A stretch of DNA of 64,000 bases from Halobacillus litoralis (GTDB lineage: Bacteria; Bacillota; Bacilli; Bacillales; Halobacillaceae): contig NZ_CP129016.1 in assembly GCF_020524085.2 (NCBI RefSeq), positions 1,234,001-1,298,000 on the forward strand, in the 5' to 3' direction. Both the position numbers and the translations under genes were made by a program. Shown here one piece after another: positions 55,674 to 64,000 of this stretch; position 1 is the first letter of the stretch; each line of letters begins with the position of its first letter. The notes beneath the pieces were generated by a model. The model had not been told where the DNA came from, ran no database searches, and was given only the letters and a program-made list of their open reading frames with translations.

Positions 55674-57532
55674 ATGATAGATTCGTTACTATTGCAACTG
55701 ATGTTAGTGGGGTTTCTCGGCGTAGGTTCGCAATGGGTGGCCTGGCGCTTTCGGTTGCCTGCTATTGTAGTCATGTCCATCGCCGGTCTCTTAGCCGGTC
55801 CTGTACTAGGCCTCATGAACCCTGAGCAGGACTTCGGAGAACTTTATAAACCAATCATATCCTTGGCCGTCGCCGTCATCCTTTTCGAAGGAAGTTTGAA
55901 CCTTGATATGAAGGAAGTGAAAGGTTTAGGTCGCCCTGTGTTCAGGATCGTAACTTTCGGTGCGTTTCTAAGCTGGATATTAGGTTCATTAGCGGCTCAT
56001 TATGTGGCTGGTTTGTCCTGGGCGGTCGCCTTTACGATCGGGGGCTTGTTCATTGTTACTGGACCGACTGTAATCCTTCCTTTATTACGTCAGGCCAAGT
56101 TAAAACCTCGGCCAGCTAAAATTCTGAAATGGGAAGGTATCATTGTCGACCCGATTGGCGCTTTACTAGCGGTATTTGCGTTCGAAATTATCCTTTTTCT
56201 GACCAACAATGATCCTTCTGCATTATTGATGTTCTTTGCAGCTTCCGCCTTTGCTGTCTTTCTTGGCTGGGTTTGCGGAAAAGGTGTTGGCTGGATGTTC
56301 GAAACAGGATATATCCCTGAGTTCCTTAAATCCCCAGCCGTCTTTGCAGTTGTTATTGCTTGTTTTACGATTGCTGATGAAATCATGCATGAAACGGGTC
56401 TATTATCTGTAACAGCTATGGGGATGACCCTTGCAAATATGCACATCTCCTCAATCGCAGATATGCGACACTTTAAAGAGAATATATCCTTATTATTAAT
56501 CTCTACCATCTTCGTCATGCTGACCGCTTCCCTGACGGTCGACACTTTGGTGGAAATCTTCAACATACAAATTATCGGGTTCGTAGCATTAATGTTGTTT
56601 ATCGTCCGCCCACTTTCGATTTTTATATCCACTATGGGGACGGATTTATCTAAATCAGAGAAGCTTCTGGTCGGTTGGATTGCACCAAGAGGGATTGTCG
56701 CACTAACTGTTGCCAGTTATTTTGCGAGTGTCCTTTTGGAGGAAGGATTTGAGGATGCGTCGATTCTCATATCATTGACCTTTGCCTTAGTATTTACAAC
56801 CGTTGTCGCCCATGGATTTTCTATTGGCTGGCTTGCGAAAAAGTTAGGTTTATCAATGGAGGGGCCGCCAGTGGAGTGCTCATCGCAGGAGGAAGTGCAT
56901 TTACAACAGGTCTTGCCAAGACACTGGAGGATCTTAAAATCCCCGTTCTTCTTACGGACTCTTCATGGCAGAGGCTTTCCCGTGCACGTTCTCGAGGGAT
57001 TGAATCCTATCATGGAGAAATTTTATCTGAGCAGACCGAGTATTATTTAGATATGACACCATATGAGTATCTCGTTGCCGCTACGGAACTGGATTCTTAC
57101 AATGCCCTCGTCTGTACGACCTTCGTACCTGAGTTCGGTCGTAACAACTCTTTCCAACTTAGTTTAAGTAATAAAGAGGGGGACGATTTGGAAGACCTTG
57201 TGCATACAATTGGAGGGAGAGTCCTATTTGAAGAAGGGGCTTCATGGGAAGAATTGAATGCTCGAGTGGAAAACGGCTACGTATTCCGCAAAACGACAAT
57301 CACAGAACAATATACTTTCAAAGACTATATGAAGAATATGGATCAACACGCCATGCTTCTATTTGCGAAAAGAGCCTCAGGAAAAGTTGAGTTCTTTACC
57401 CCGGATATGGAGTATAGGGCAGAGAATGGTGATGTCATCGTTTCCTTAATGCCTCCGAGTAAAGAGTTTGAGAAAATCCAGGAAAAACTTGAGGGGCAGC
57501 GAAAAGATAAAGAAAATCAAAAGAAATCTTAA
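55674..57532 (+). pseudogene. CPA1 Na+(K+)/H+ antiporter with C-terminal RCK domain, frameshifted
   Basis: Membrane antiporter for Na+ or K+ against H+, relevant to salt and pH control; 619 residues when repaired. Residues 1-395 form the NhaP-type membrane part with about twelve helices (LFEGSLNLDMKEVKGLGRPV; the ion-binding region WEGIIVDPIGALLAVFAFEI with conserved Asp; IAPRGIVALTVASY). From about 400 to the end is a nucleotide-binding RCK part (VLIAGGSAFTTGLAKTLEDL). The frame breaks at coding GTGGAG (near 56873); adding one G gives PPVGVLIAGGS and joins the parts. This is a base loss, unlike the insertions elsewhere. Start ATG 55674 after AGAAGGAGA. Confidence 0.88.
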
Positions 57533-57536
57533 ACAT

Positions 57537-57572
57537 AAAAAGACGGAGGAAATCAGTTTCCTCCGTCTTTTA
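57537..57572. terminator. Bidirectional terminator, antiporter / SE1832 gene
   Basis: AAAAGACGGAGGAAA / TTTCCTCCGTCTTTT with a short loop between convergent genes. Confidence 0.92.
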
Positions 57573-57755
57573 TTATTGCTCTGTCTGAGCTAACTGCTTA
57601 TTTAGTTCTTTTAACTCTTCTTCCATCCGAGCCAGTTGTTTTTCGGCATTTTGAATATTGCCACCGGCGGCTTCAAGCTTATCTAAATCTCCTTGAATAC
57701 GAATATAATCAGCTTTTAAGAAAGTAATTTGGTCTTGGATTTCTTTTTTTGTCAT
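57573..57755 (-). CDS. SE1832 family small coiled-coil protein
   Basis: 60 residues: MTKKEIQDQITFLKADYIRI, then a heptad-like, Glu/Leu/Lys-rich helix (EKQLARMEEELKELNKQL) and a short tail. This matches the small SE1832 family of Firmicutes. No signal or membrane segment; function unknown. Start ATG 57755 with GGAAGAAT upstream. It shares a terminator with the antiporter. Confidence 0.8.
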   Translation of the reverse strand: MTKKEIQDQITFLKADYIRIQGDLDKLEAAGGNIQNAEKQLARMEEELKELNKQLAQTEQ

Positions 57756-57882
57756 GGTTTATTCTTCCTTTCTTTATGTTGTTCTCCATGTCATTGAGAC
57801 GTATAATGGAAAGAAAAATTCATCTTATTCAGAATTTTATCAAAAAAATGGTTTAAAGCAAAAAGAAAAGGGGTACTCCTAG

Positions 57883-58728
57883 ATGACTATAATTTATGAG
57901 CGTGATCCAATCAAGTTCTATGAACGAGTAGAACCATTGCTGCTGAATAAGGAAGCGGAAAATAATCTGCCTTTGGGGATTTTAGAACGTCTGAAAAATT
58001 CTCAAGGTAAAGAGGCTTGTCACTTAATCAGATTCCAGGAAAATGGAAGAACTACGTTCATGACAATGAGAACACCCCCACATTTATGGATCATTCCTTC
58101 GTTTGATCATTGGGATGCCGCACATATTCGTGCATTTATCCAATATTTAATTAAGGAAGATTTTGATGTCCCTGGGATACTTGGGGAACGGAAAGCGGTG
58201 GAATGTTTCTTGGATGAATGGATAAACCATACAGGACAGAAAGCAGAGGTGCATATGGAGCAAGGAATATTCAGACTGAATCAATTGAAAACGATCCGAA
58301 ACCAAAAGGGTCAGTTAATTGAAGCGGATGCTTCCCATCAATTCATGGTCGAGAATTGGTTGGAACAGTATGGAAAAGAAACAGGAGAGGACCATGTTGC
58401 TGGACGCGCAAAGGAATTGGCTGAAAGTCTGATCAAGGATCAGCGCCTTCACTTATGGATCGTCGAAGGAACAGCCGTTTCCATGGCGAGTCGGGCACGA
58501 ACAACGAAAAATGGAGCGACAATCAATGCTGTGTACACACCTGATCAATATAAAAGAAAAGGATATGCCTCTCAAGCGGTGTGGCATCTAACAGATAAAC
58601 TGCTCAAGAGTGGTTACTCTTTTTGCTCTCTATACACAGACCTTGGCAATCCTACATCGAACTCAATCTATAAAAAAATTGGATATGAAAGAATCGGGGA
58701 TTCAATCGTATATCATTTTACAAAATAA
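57883..58728 (+). CDS. GNAT family N-acetyltransferase
   Basis: 281 residues. The C-terminal 120 residues form the GNAT core: MASRARTTKNGATINAVYTP, then YKRKGYASQAVWHLTDKLL with the acetyl-CoA loop (R/KGYA), then LYTDLGNPTSNSIYKKIGYE. The first 150 residues are a separate alpha/beta part seen in GNAT proteins of this size. The acceptor is unknown. ATG 57883 with AAAAGGGG upstream. Single gene; no terminator evident in the 219 bp before the TRAP operon. Confidence 0.85.
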   Translation: MTIIYERDPIKFYERVEPLLLNKEAENNLPLGILERLKNSQGKEACHLIRFQENGRTTFMTMRTPPHLWIIPSFDHWDAAHIRAFIQYLIKEDFDVPGILGERKAVECFLDEWINHTGQKAEVHMEQGIFRLNQLKTIRNQKGQLIEADASHQFMVENWLEQYGKETGEDHVAGRAKELAESLIKDQRLHLWIVEGTAVSMASRARTTKNGATINAVYTPDQYKRKGYASQAVWHLTDKLLKSGYSFCSLYTDLGNPTSNSIYKKIGYERIGDSIVYHFTK

Positions 58729-58947
58729 GGAATGCGTAATGGTAAAATTGGAGCATTCAGCACCTATGATGAGCTATGTGGAATATATAAGCATCCAACT
58801 ATTACAAGTTTCTTACAAGGTAAAATTTACATAAAATAGACGAAAAATTCTGTTTAAACTGATTTGAGTGAAAGACAACTATTTCGGTATTATGTTTAGT
58901 AATTGACCCAAAAACTACTACACCAATCATTTAGGGGGATTACATAG

Positions 58948-59502
58948 TTGAATGTATTAAAGGTAGTAGACAAAATCATTCTGAAGATCGAAGAGTTCAT
59001 ATTAAGTTACGCTGTCATCATTATTGCTTTGATGGTTGTAGGTAAGGCGCTGAGCAGGGCGCTATTCAGCTATTCGCCACCCTTTGCAGACGAAGTGAGT
59101 CAAATAGCGATTGTGGTAGCCACATTCATGGGGATTAGTTACGCTGCAAGGAAAGGACGCCATATAAGCATGTCTGCTTTTTATGACCTGGCTCCTTTCA
59201 AAGTGAGAAAGGTATTATCTGTATTCATTCCTTTAGTGACCGCTACTGTATTATTTGTCCTTGCCTATTATTCAGGGTTTTACGTCCTCGATGTCTATGA
59301 ATCTGGAAGAGTGACATCCGCATTGGAGATGCCTGCGTACTATTTGTATCTTTTCATCCCCATCGGATTTTTACTTGGTGGCATTCAGTTTCTGAGAAAT
59401 GCATGGATCAATATTAAACACCGGGACGAAGTGTACTTAGGAACGGATGCAAAGGATTATAACGATGAAAAAACAAATGAACTAGAAGGAACGCACTTGT
59501 AA
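58948..59502 (+). CDS. dctQ: TRAP transporter small permease (DctQ)
   Basis: Small membrane subunit, 184 residues with four TM helices (LSYAVIIIALMVVGKALSRA, then AIVVATFMGISYAARKGRHI, the DctQ hallmark). The C-terminal 20 residues are charged and cytosolic. Start TTG 58948 after TAGGGGGAT. First gene of dctQ-dctM-dctP, a Na+-driven importer of organic acids or ectoine-type solutes; the substrate cannot be told. Confidence 0.9.
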   Translation: MNVLKVVDKIILKIEEFILSYAVIIIALMVVGKALSRALFSYSPPFADEVSQIAIVVATFMGISYAARKGRHISMSAFYDLAPFKVRKVLSVFIPLVTATVLFVLAYYSGFYVLDVYESGRVTSALEMPAYYLYLFIPIGFLLGGIQFLRNAWINIKHRDEVYLGTDAKDYNDEKTNELEGTHL

Positions 59503-59531
59503 AAAAATTATGATGAAGAAAGGGTAACGAT

Positions 59532-60797
59532 ATGATAGCGACAATGCTCATAATTATGGTGATCCTTCTTTTATTGAACTTCCCAATGATGATTCCACTG
59601 ATGGTGGCACCATTGGTCATAATGTTCATATACTTTCCGAATTTGGATCCTATGATTTTAATGCAACAGTTTTCTACAGGTATAGAACCTTATGTACTTC
59701 TTGCTGTACCGTTGTTCATTTTTGCAGCGGATATTATGACGACAGGAAAAACATCAAATCGATTGTTAGATTTTATTGGATCTTTTATTGGCCATATACG
59801 AGGAGGTTATGCCGTTACAACTGCAGCTGCATGTACCCTGTTCGGTGCGATATCCGGGTCTACGCAGGCGACTGTCGTAGCCATAGGTAAACCGATGAGA
59901 GAGCGCTTGTTGAAGATCGGCTACAAAGACCCGACAGCGATGGCCTTGATCATCAATTCCAGTGATGTAGCTTTACTAGTCCCGCCAAGTATAGGGATGA
60001 TCATATACGGGTTGGTATCTGGAACATCCGTAGGTGATTTGTTTATCGCAGGAATTATTCCAGGCGTTATTGTCTTCCTGTGCTTTTCCATCTACAGCGT
60101 CATCTACGCAAAAATGGCGGACATTCCATTAGCGAATAAAGCGTCATGGAAAGAAAGACTGCAGATGACTAAAAAAGCCCTGCTTCCATTGGGATTCCCG
60201 GTTTTAATTATTGGGGGAATTTACACTGGGCTGTTTAGTCCGACTGAGGCAGCAGGTATGTCTGTGCTTTATGCATTTGTTCTGGAAGTGCTGGTTTACC
60301 GGTCTGTACATATTAAAGAACTACCGAAAATTGCACGGTCTACCGGTTTAGTGACATCTGCCGTCTTCGTTCTTGTGGCTGGTGGACAAGCTTTCACATG
60401 GGTCATATCATTCGCTCGTATACCACAGATGATTACAGAAACCGTTCTTGGCTCAGATCCTAGTGCTGTTTATGTGCTCTTGATGGTGACGATCTTTTTC
60501 TTCATTGGATGTATGTTTGTGGATCCAATCGTGGTTATCTTGATATTAACTCCGATTTTCTACCCTGCAGCGATGAGCGCAGGAGTAGACCCTATCCATT
60601 TAGGTGTTGTGATCACATTCCAAGCGGCCTTAGGCTCAGCTACGCCTCCATTCGGAGTGGATATATTTACAGCCAGTGCGGTATTCAACAAGCCGTATTT
60701 AGAGGTCATCAAAGGAACACCACCATATATTCTGATGATGTTTGCCATTTCAGTTTTACTAATATTCTTTGAGGAACTTTCACTCTTCCTTCTTTGA
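59532..60797 (+). CDS. dctM: TRAP transporter large permease (DctM)
   Basis: Large membrane subunit, 421 residues, about twelve TM helices. FLNF-type start (MIATMLIIMVILLLLNFPMM), LAVPLFIFAADIMTTGKTSN, TLFGAISGSTQATVVAIGKP and LVPPSIGMIIYGL are the family core that forms the transport pathway; SATPPFGVDIF lies near the end. ATG 59532 has GAAAGGGTAACG upstream. 29 bp after dctQ. Confidence 0.93.
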   Translation: MIATMLIIMVILLLLNFPMMIPLMVAPLVIMFIYFPNLDPMILMQQFSTGIEPYVLLAVPLFIFAADIMTTGKTSNRLLDFIGSFIGHIRGGYAVTTAAACTLFGAISGSTQATVVAIGKPMRERLLKIGYKDPTAMALIINSSDVALLVPPSIGMIIYGLVSGTSVGDLFIAGIIPGVIVFLCFSIYSVIYAKMADIPLANKASWKERLQMTKKALLPLGFPVLIIGGIYTGLFSPTEAAGMSVLYAFVLEVLVYRSVHIKELPKIARSTGLVTSAVFVLVAGGQAFTWVISFARIPQMITETVLGSDPSAVYVLLMVTIFFFIGCMFVDPIVVILILTPIFYPAAMSAGVDPIHLGVVITFQAALGSATPPFGVDIFTASAVFNKPYLEVIKGTPPYILMMFAISVLLIFFEELSLFLL

Positions 60798-60841
60798 TTG
60801 AGAGTGTGAGCTGATATACAAAATATAGGGAGGTCATTGTT

Positions 60842-61909
60842 ATCTTTAAAAAAAATAGTTTATTAACATTCATGTCGTTGGTCATGCTCAGCATGGTTCT
60901 TGCTGCCTGTGGGGGAAGTGACGATGGGGACGGCAATGCCAGTGGCGATGGTGGAGAAACCTACAATTGGAAGTTCGTAACGGAAGAAGTGGATGGACAG
61001 GTCCAATATGAATACGCAGAAGAATTCGCTAAACGGATGAACGAAAAATCTGATGGTGCCGTAAACATTGATGTTTATGAATTTGGCGGACTCGGAAGTG
61101 AAACAGACCAAGTAGAGCAGCTTCAAAACGGAACCGTACAGATGGCGATCATGTCTCCTGGTTTTACGGGGAATATGGTAAAAGAGGGACAAATCTTTGC
61201 TCTGCATTTCCTTTTTCCTGATAGTGTTGAAAAAACACAACAAATCTTGAATGATAGCGAAGCATTGAACACAGATCTACGTGAACTGTATGAAGAACAC
61301 AGCATTTCTCCATTAGCTTACTGGACAGAAGGTGCGATGCAGTGGACGTCCAGTAAGACAATTGAAAAACCTGCCGACTTTGAAAACTTTAAGATGCGTA
61401 CACAAACGTCTCCATTGATTCTAAAATCATATGAGGCGTACGGAGCAGACCCTACTCCAATGAGTTGGTCAGAGCTTTATACAGCATTGGATAGAGGTAC
61501 AGTGGAAGGGCAGGAGAATCCTATCTTCTTCATTGGAGACGCTTCTTTCAATGAAGTACAGGATTACATGACATTATCCAACCACAACAACTATGTAGCC
61601 ATGACGACAGTCAACACAGACTGGTATGCAGGTCTTGATGAAGAAATGAAGACAATGGTTGATGAAACCGTTAAAGAAATGCAGGACTGGGTATACGAAG
61701 AGCAGAAGAAGCAGAATGAAGAGTATCTAGAAACGATTAAAAACGATACAGAAAATCCAACAGAAATTATCGAATTGACAGAGGAACAACGCAAAGCTTT
61801 CAAAGAAAAAGCGCTTCCTGTCCGTGACTTCTACCGTAGTGATGTTTCTACTGTAGACGGAAAAGTCCTCGATAAGCTTCTTGAAGAAATTGAAGCATCA
61901 GGCGAATAA
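60842..61909 (+). CDS. dctP: TRAP transporter substrate-binding lipoprotein (DctP), start codon doubtful
   Basis: Extracellular solute-binding subunit, about 355 residues. Lipobox VLAACGG. The only in-frame ATG (60872) gives MSLVMLSMVLAACGG, which lacks the positively charged head of a signal peptide and has no ribosome site. Upstream in the same frame, ATC at 60842 lies eight bases after GGGAGG and would give MFKKNSLLTFMSLVMLSMVL, a normal lipoprotein signal. So either ATC is used or the base is an error for ATG. Binding-site motifs FKMRTQTSP (Arg for the carboxylate) and PTPMSWSELYTALDRGTVEG, both DctP hallmarks, are intact. Terminator just after. Confidence 0.9.
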   Translation: MFKKNSLLTFMSLVMLSMVLAACGGSDDGDGNASGDGGETYNWKFVTEEVDGQVQYEYAEEFAKRMNEKSDGAVNIDVYEFGGLGSETDQVEQLQNGTVQMAIMSPGFTGNMVKEGQIFALHFLFPDSVEKTQQILNDSEALNTDLRELYEEHSISPLAYWTEGAMQWTSSKTIEKPADFENFKMRTQTSPLILKSYEAYGADPTPMSWSELYTALDRGTVEGQENPIFFIGDASFNEVQDYMTLSNHNNYVAMTTVNTDWYAGLDEEMKTMVDETVKEMQDWVYEEQKKQNEEYLETIKNDTENPTEIIELTEEQRKAFKEKALPVRDFYRSDVSTVDGKVLDKLLEEIEASGE

Positions 61910-61914
61910 AGCAT

Positions 61915-61954
61915 AAAAAATGTCCAGAGCTCACCAGCTCTGGACATTTTTTAT
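61915..61954 (+). terminator. Terminator after dctP
   Basis: AAAAAATGTCCAGAGCT / AGCTCTGGACATTTTTT with a four-base loop. Confidence 0.95.
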
Positions 61955-61985
61955 GCTAACTTTACTTCCACTAAAGCTCCTTTTA

Positions 61986-62366
61986 CTTGGAGACTAAGTT
62001 TCGAGATGTTTTCGGGCTTCGTTGCCCTGGTTGAGCGTTAGGGGTGGTTGGGAAGCTACTCGTCTAGCTCCATCGCCCAGACACTCGCGTCATAAGCAGA
62101 ACAGCAAAGGAATAAAAAAGCACATCCCGTTGTTGTTCTGCTTATGCCAGTCGTGTCTACCAGGGCGATTCCGCATTTGAAGACTTTCCTGTGGGGAGTG
62201 GCGAGCTTCCTCGGGCAAACGCCCTGCGGGATCTCGCCTATCTCCTTCTCCCGCGGGAGTCTCGCAGCTTCCCAACCACCCTGTTCAATGTATGTGAGAA
62301 ACGCCCCCCTTCACCAAGTGAGGTTGTCTTCCGCTATCCCGATTGTTAAAAGTAAAAAACGCTCTG
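61986..62366 (-). repeat. Dispersed B-module repeat, reversed, carrying an insertion (locus 5)
   Basis: Reversed relative to loci 2-4: AGTTTCGAGATG at the left, then GTTGAGCGTTAGGGGTGGTT, GGAAGCTACTCG; after the insertion CTTTCCTGTGGGG, GAGCTTCCTCGG, GGGAGTCTCGCAGCTTCC. The inserted part is 62061-62183. Confidence 0.87.
62061..62183. repeat. Nested hairpin element inside the locus 5 repeat
   Basis: About 120 bp: TCTAGCTCCATCGCCCAGAC at the left, GTGTCTACCAGGGCGAT at the right as imperfect inverse, and a perfect inner pair CATAAGCAGAACA / TGTTCTGCTTATG. The left sequence resembles a dispersed element (GTCTAGCTCCAGCGCC type, with CATAAG) that I recall from other Bacillaceae. Confidence 0.75.
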
Positions 62367-62442
62367 TATCAAGCTTGCAGGATTCTAATACCTGAGCATC
62401 GGAGTTTTATCCTTATACCATCAAACTAATAGCTGATTTTTT

Positions 62443-62640
62443 AGGAAGTGGTTTCGAGACACTGATATAGAAAAGGGGCGGAGGGGAATGGTGAGACTCC
62501 TGCGGGAAAAAAGTGCAGGGTGAGACCCCACAGGACGAAGTCCGAGGAGGCTCACCGCGCTCCCGCGGAAAGCGAGCTATTCCCCGCAGCCCCTATCCAC
62601 TCAACAACAGTCTCGAAACTGAGTCTCCAAGAAACCTGCC
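62443..62640 (-). repeat. Dispersed A-module repeat, reversed (locus 5)
   Basis: AGGAAGTGGTTTCGAGACAC at the left and CAGTCTCGAAACTGAGTCTCC at the right; inside, GGAATGGTGAGACTCCTGCG, GAAGTCCGAGGAGGCTCACC and GCGGAAAGCGAGCTATTCCC, the inverse of 26988-27175. B and A together fill 61955-62670, in the order expected for an inverted A-B pair. Confidence 0.9.
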
Positions 62641-62670
62641 ATATTGTTCAATAATTGGGTATGAAAAATT

Positions 62671-63855
62671 CTATTCTGGAGCTACCCATGGTTCGGTTTG
62701 TTTTCTGTAGTCCAAAATCGTGAGCAGTAAGACGAGAAGGAAAAGGAAGCTGGACAGTTTGAATAGCGTAGCGGTTTCAACGAACTGATAAATAAACCCT
62801 AGAATGAATGCACTTGAGCCGATTCCGAGATCAATCGATGAATAGTACATCCCGTTAGCAATCCCGCTTCGCTCTGTCGTCGTTTTGGAAATGACCCATG
62901 CTTGAAGAGCAGGCATCATGGACCCGAACCCAATCCCGAATATAGCTCCTGCAATGACTAAGTGGATGTTTGAACTAGCTAGAGCGAGCACCCACATGGC
63001 GCTAAACGAAAGAATAGAGCAAATCATGATTAATTTCCACGGGCCGTTTTTATCAAAGTAGCGACCTGTGATTGGTCTCGTTATGGTCGCAAATACAGCA
63101 TTAAAGAAATAGAAGAGAAAAGTCCCGGAAAGTCCTTGTTCGTTGCCGAAAATCACGATATAGGTAACAACAGAGCCATAGCCGAAGGTATTCAAGATTG
63201 TAACGAGTGCCGGATACCAGCTTCTTTTTTCAATGAGGGAGCCAGTAAAAGAAAAGCGTGGAGGATTTTCTTGATTCTTATATACCTGCTCAGGTGTTAC
63301 AAATCTGGTAACAGAGAAAAGAACAATGGCAATAATACCTAAGGCAACAGCAATACCAACGAGTAGGTCGAAGGAATAATTCTGGTAAAGGTAGATACCC
63401 AGGCTCGGAGCCATAATCATCCCTACCGTTACGGAAAGCCCGAAATACCCCATGCCCTCTCCTACACGTCTTCTTGGAACAAGATCGACAGCGGCGGTCC
63501 CGTTTACTGTTGTAGACCACCCCCAGGCAATTCCGTGAATGAAACGAATGATTAAAAGAATCACAACCACTTGGGTAATCGGGTAAAGTGCGGTCATGAT
63601 TAGTAGGGAAGTGGCTCCAATCAAAACAAGGATTTTACGTGGCCGCGTCATCAGCAGGTGGCCGATGAAAGGACGAATGATGATTGCGGCAAAAGCGAAC
63701 GTCGTTGTGATCAGTCCTACTTGTAAACTCGAGCCTCCAATGGATTCAATATAGGGAGGCAGATTTGGAAGAAGCATTTGAAAGCTCATAAATGTGAATA
63801 GGTTGGCTAAGATTAAAAATATGAACGGCCATGTCCAAAGTTTAGGTTGTGGCAT
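62671..63855 (-). CDS. MFS transporter
   Basis: Secondary exporter, 394 residues from ATG 63855 (GAGGAAA six bases upstream; the frame open to 63909 is an extension). Twelve TM helices; opening PKLWTWPFIFLILANLFTFM, motif A-like GHLLMTRPRKILVLIGATSL and IHGIAWGWSTTVNGTAAVDL, then MYYSSIDLGIGSSAFILG late. It is of the same drug-exporter type as the broken gene at 19732 (matching GYFGLSVTVGMIMAPSLG and GYFAMSMNFAMVIGPFLG), suggesting paralogs. No regulator adjacent. It ends next to the locus 5 repeat without a terminator of its own. Confidence 0.9.
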   Translation of the reverse strand: MPQPKLWTWPFIFLILANLFTFMSFQMLLPNLPPYIESIGGSSLQVGLITTTFAFAAIIIRPFIGHLLMTRPRKILVLIGATSLLIMTALYPITQVVVILLIIRFIHGIAWGWSTTVNGTAAVDLVPRRRVGEGMGYFGLSVTVGMIMAPSLGIYLYQNYSFDLLVGIAVALGIIAIVLFSVTRFVTPEQVYKNQENPPRFSFTGSLIEKRSWYPALVTILNTFGYGSVVTYIVIFGNEQGLSGTFLFYFFNAVFATITRPITGRYFDKNGPWKLIMICSILSFSAMWVLALASSNIHLVIAGAIFGIGFGSMMPALQAWVISKTTTERSGIANGMYYSSIDLGIGSSAFILGFIYQFVETATLFKLSSFLFLLVLLLTILDYRKQTEPWVAPE

Positions 63856-63899
63856 TTCTTTTCCTCGCTTTCCGTGTAGTTCGCCTTGTTTGCAAAAAA

Positions 63900-63928
63900 T
63901 GAAACCCACTATAAATAGCGGGCTTCAG
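63900..63928 (-). terminator. Terminator of the gene at the right edge
   Basis: On the minus strand GAAGCCCGCTAT / ATAGTGGGTTTC (G-T and one mismatch) then ATTTTTT. It lies seven bases after the stop codon of the partial gene. Confidence 0.75.
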
Positions 63929-63934
63929 CAGATA

Positions 63935-64000
63935 TTATTCTGGATTCGTTGTTTCTCTTCTTTCCAGCCATACTTCGTAAAAATGACTGATGATGGCTTT
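63935..64000 (-). CDS. C-terminal end of a gene cut by the right window edge
   Basis: The minus strand is open from the window edge to TAA at 63937-63935: the last 21 residues are KAIISHFYEVWLERRETTNP followed by E. A terminator follows directly, which supports a real gene end. Too short to identify. Confidence 0.5.
   Translation of the reverse strand, partial: KAIISHFYEVWLERRETTNPE

Noticed and set aside
58742..58834. 31-codon frame after the GNAT gene
   Set aside because: No ribosome site and no family resemblance; overlaps nothing functional.

Overview
The window looks like chromosomal DNA of a moderately halophilic, low-to-mid GC member of the Bacillaceae; Halobacillus or a close relative is my inference. 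Grounds: strong AGGAGG-type ribosome sites, many hairpin-plus-T-run terminators, an S-box (SAM-I) riboswitch, a CcpA cre site, a Fur box, the htrB/cssRS locus and a YfmR-type ABC-F protein. Acidic proteins and a BCCT transporter point to salt. No rRNA, tRNA, prophage, transposase or CRISPR array was seen.

Layout. 1-7.5 kb: end of a helicase-like gene, DUF4166 gene plus kynA, a PdaC-like deacetylase lipoprotein, SAM-riboswitch-controlled metY-metX, and a DUF2188 gene. 7.5-17.8 kb: first paired repeat, a FAD monooxygenase-like gene with an unknown partner, a TetR regulator divergent from an RND pump (in-frame stop), a renalase-like gene, rarD, and a YhfW-type FAD/Rieske gene (frameshifted). 17.9-27.5 kb: EAL-HDOD protein, marR plus an MFS pump (frameshifted), methionine gamma-lyase with a cre site, PTS EIIA-Glc, sacA, niaR (in-frame amber) and cls. 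27.7-37.2 kb: htrB (frameshifted) divergent from cssRS, a thioesterase, the fbpABC iron importer with a Fur box, and a Na+/alanine symporter (frameshifted). 37.3-50 kb: a 21-bp tandem array, yfmR, an M29 aminopeptidase and a CrtN-like desaturase (both frameshifted), a tiny zinc ribbon, a BCCT carrier, recQ (frameshifted)-kynU-kynB, and a quinone oxidoreductase. 50.6-64 kb: the ATP-grasp/alpha-E/transglutaminase cassette, brnQ, a CPA1 antiporter with RCK domain (frameshifted), SE1832, a GNAT protein, a TRAP transporter (dctQMP), an MFS gene and the end of one further gene.

Three things stand out. (1) Five loci carry a dispersed, GC-rich, hairpin-forming repeat made of two related modules (A about 190-200 bp, B about 230-260 bp), usually paired; two copies have different structured sequences inserted in them, and three decayed remnants exist. 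(2) Two different tandem arrays, at 22959 and 37329, both have an exact 21-bp period; the second follows a 16-bp-stem hairpin, and the same hairpin plus a single unit occurs at 15106. (3) Ten otherwise well conserved genes are broken, mostly by one extra base in a homopolymer. That pattern looks more like sequencing error than decay, so the products are annotated as if intact and the lesions are pinpointed.

Functional links: kynA, kynB and kynU supply the tryptophan-to-anthranilate route from two places in the window. CssRS should sense secretion stress and drive htrB. Fur should control fbpABC. SAM should shut down metYX. CcpA should repress the methionine gamma-lyase gene.
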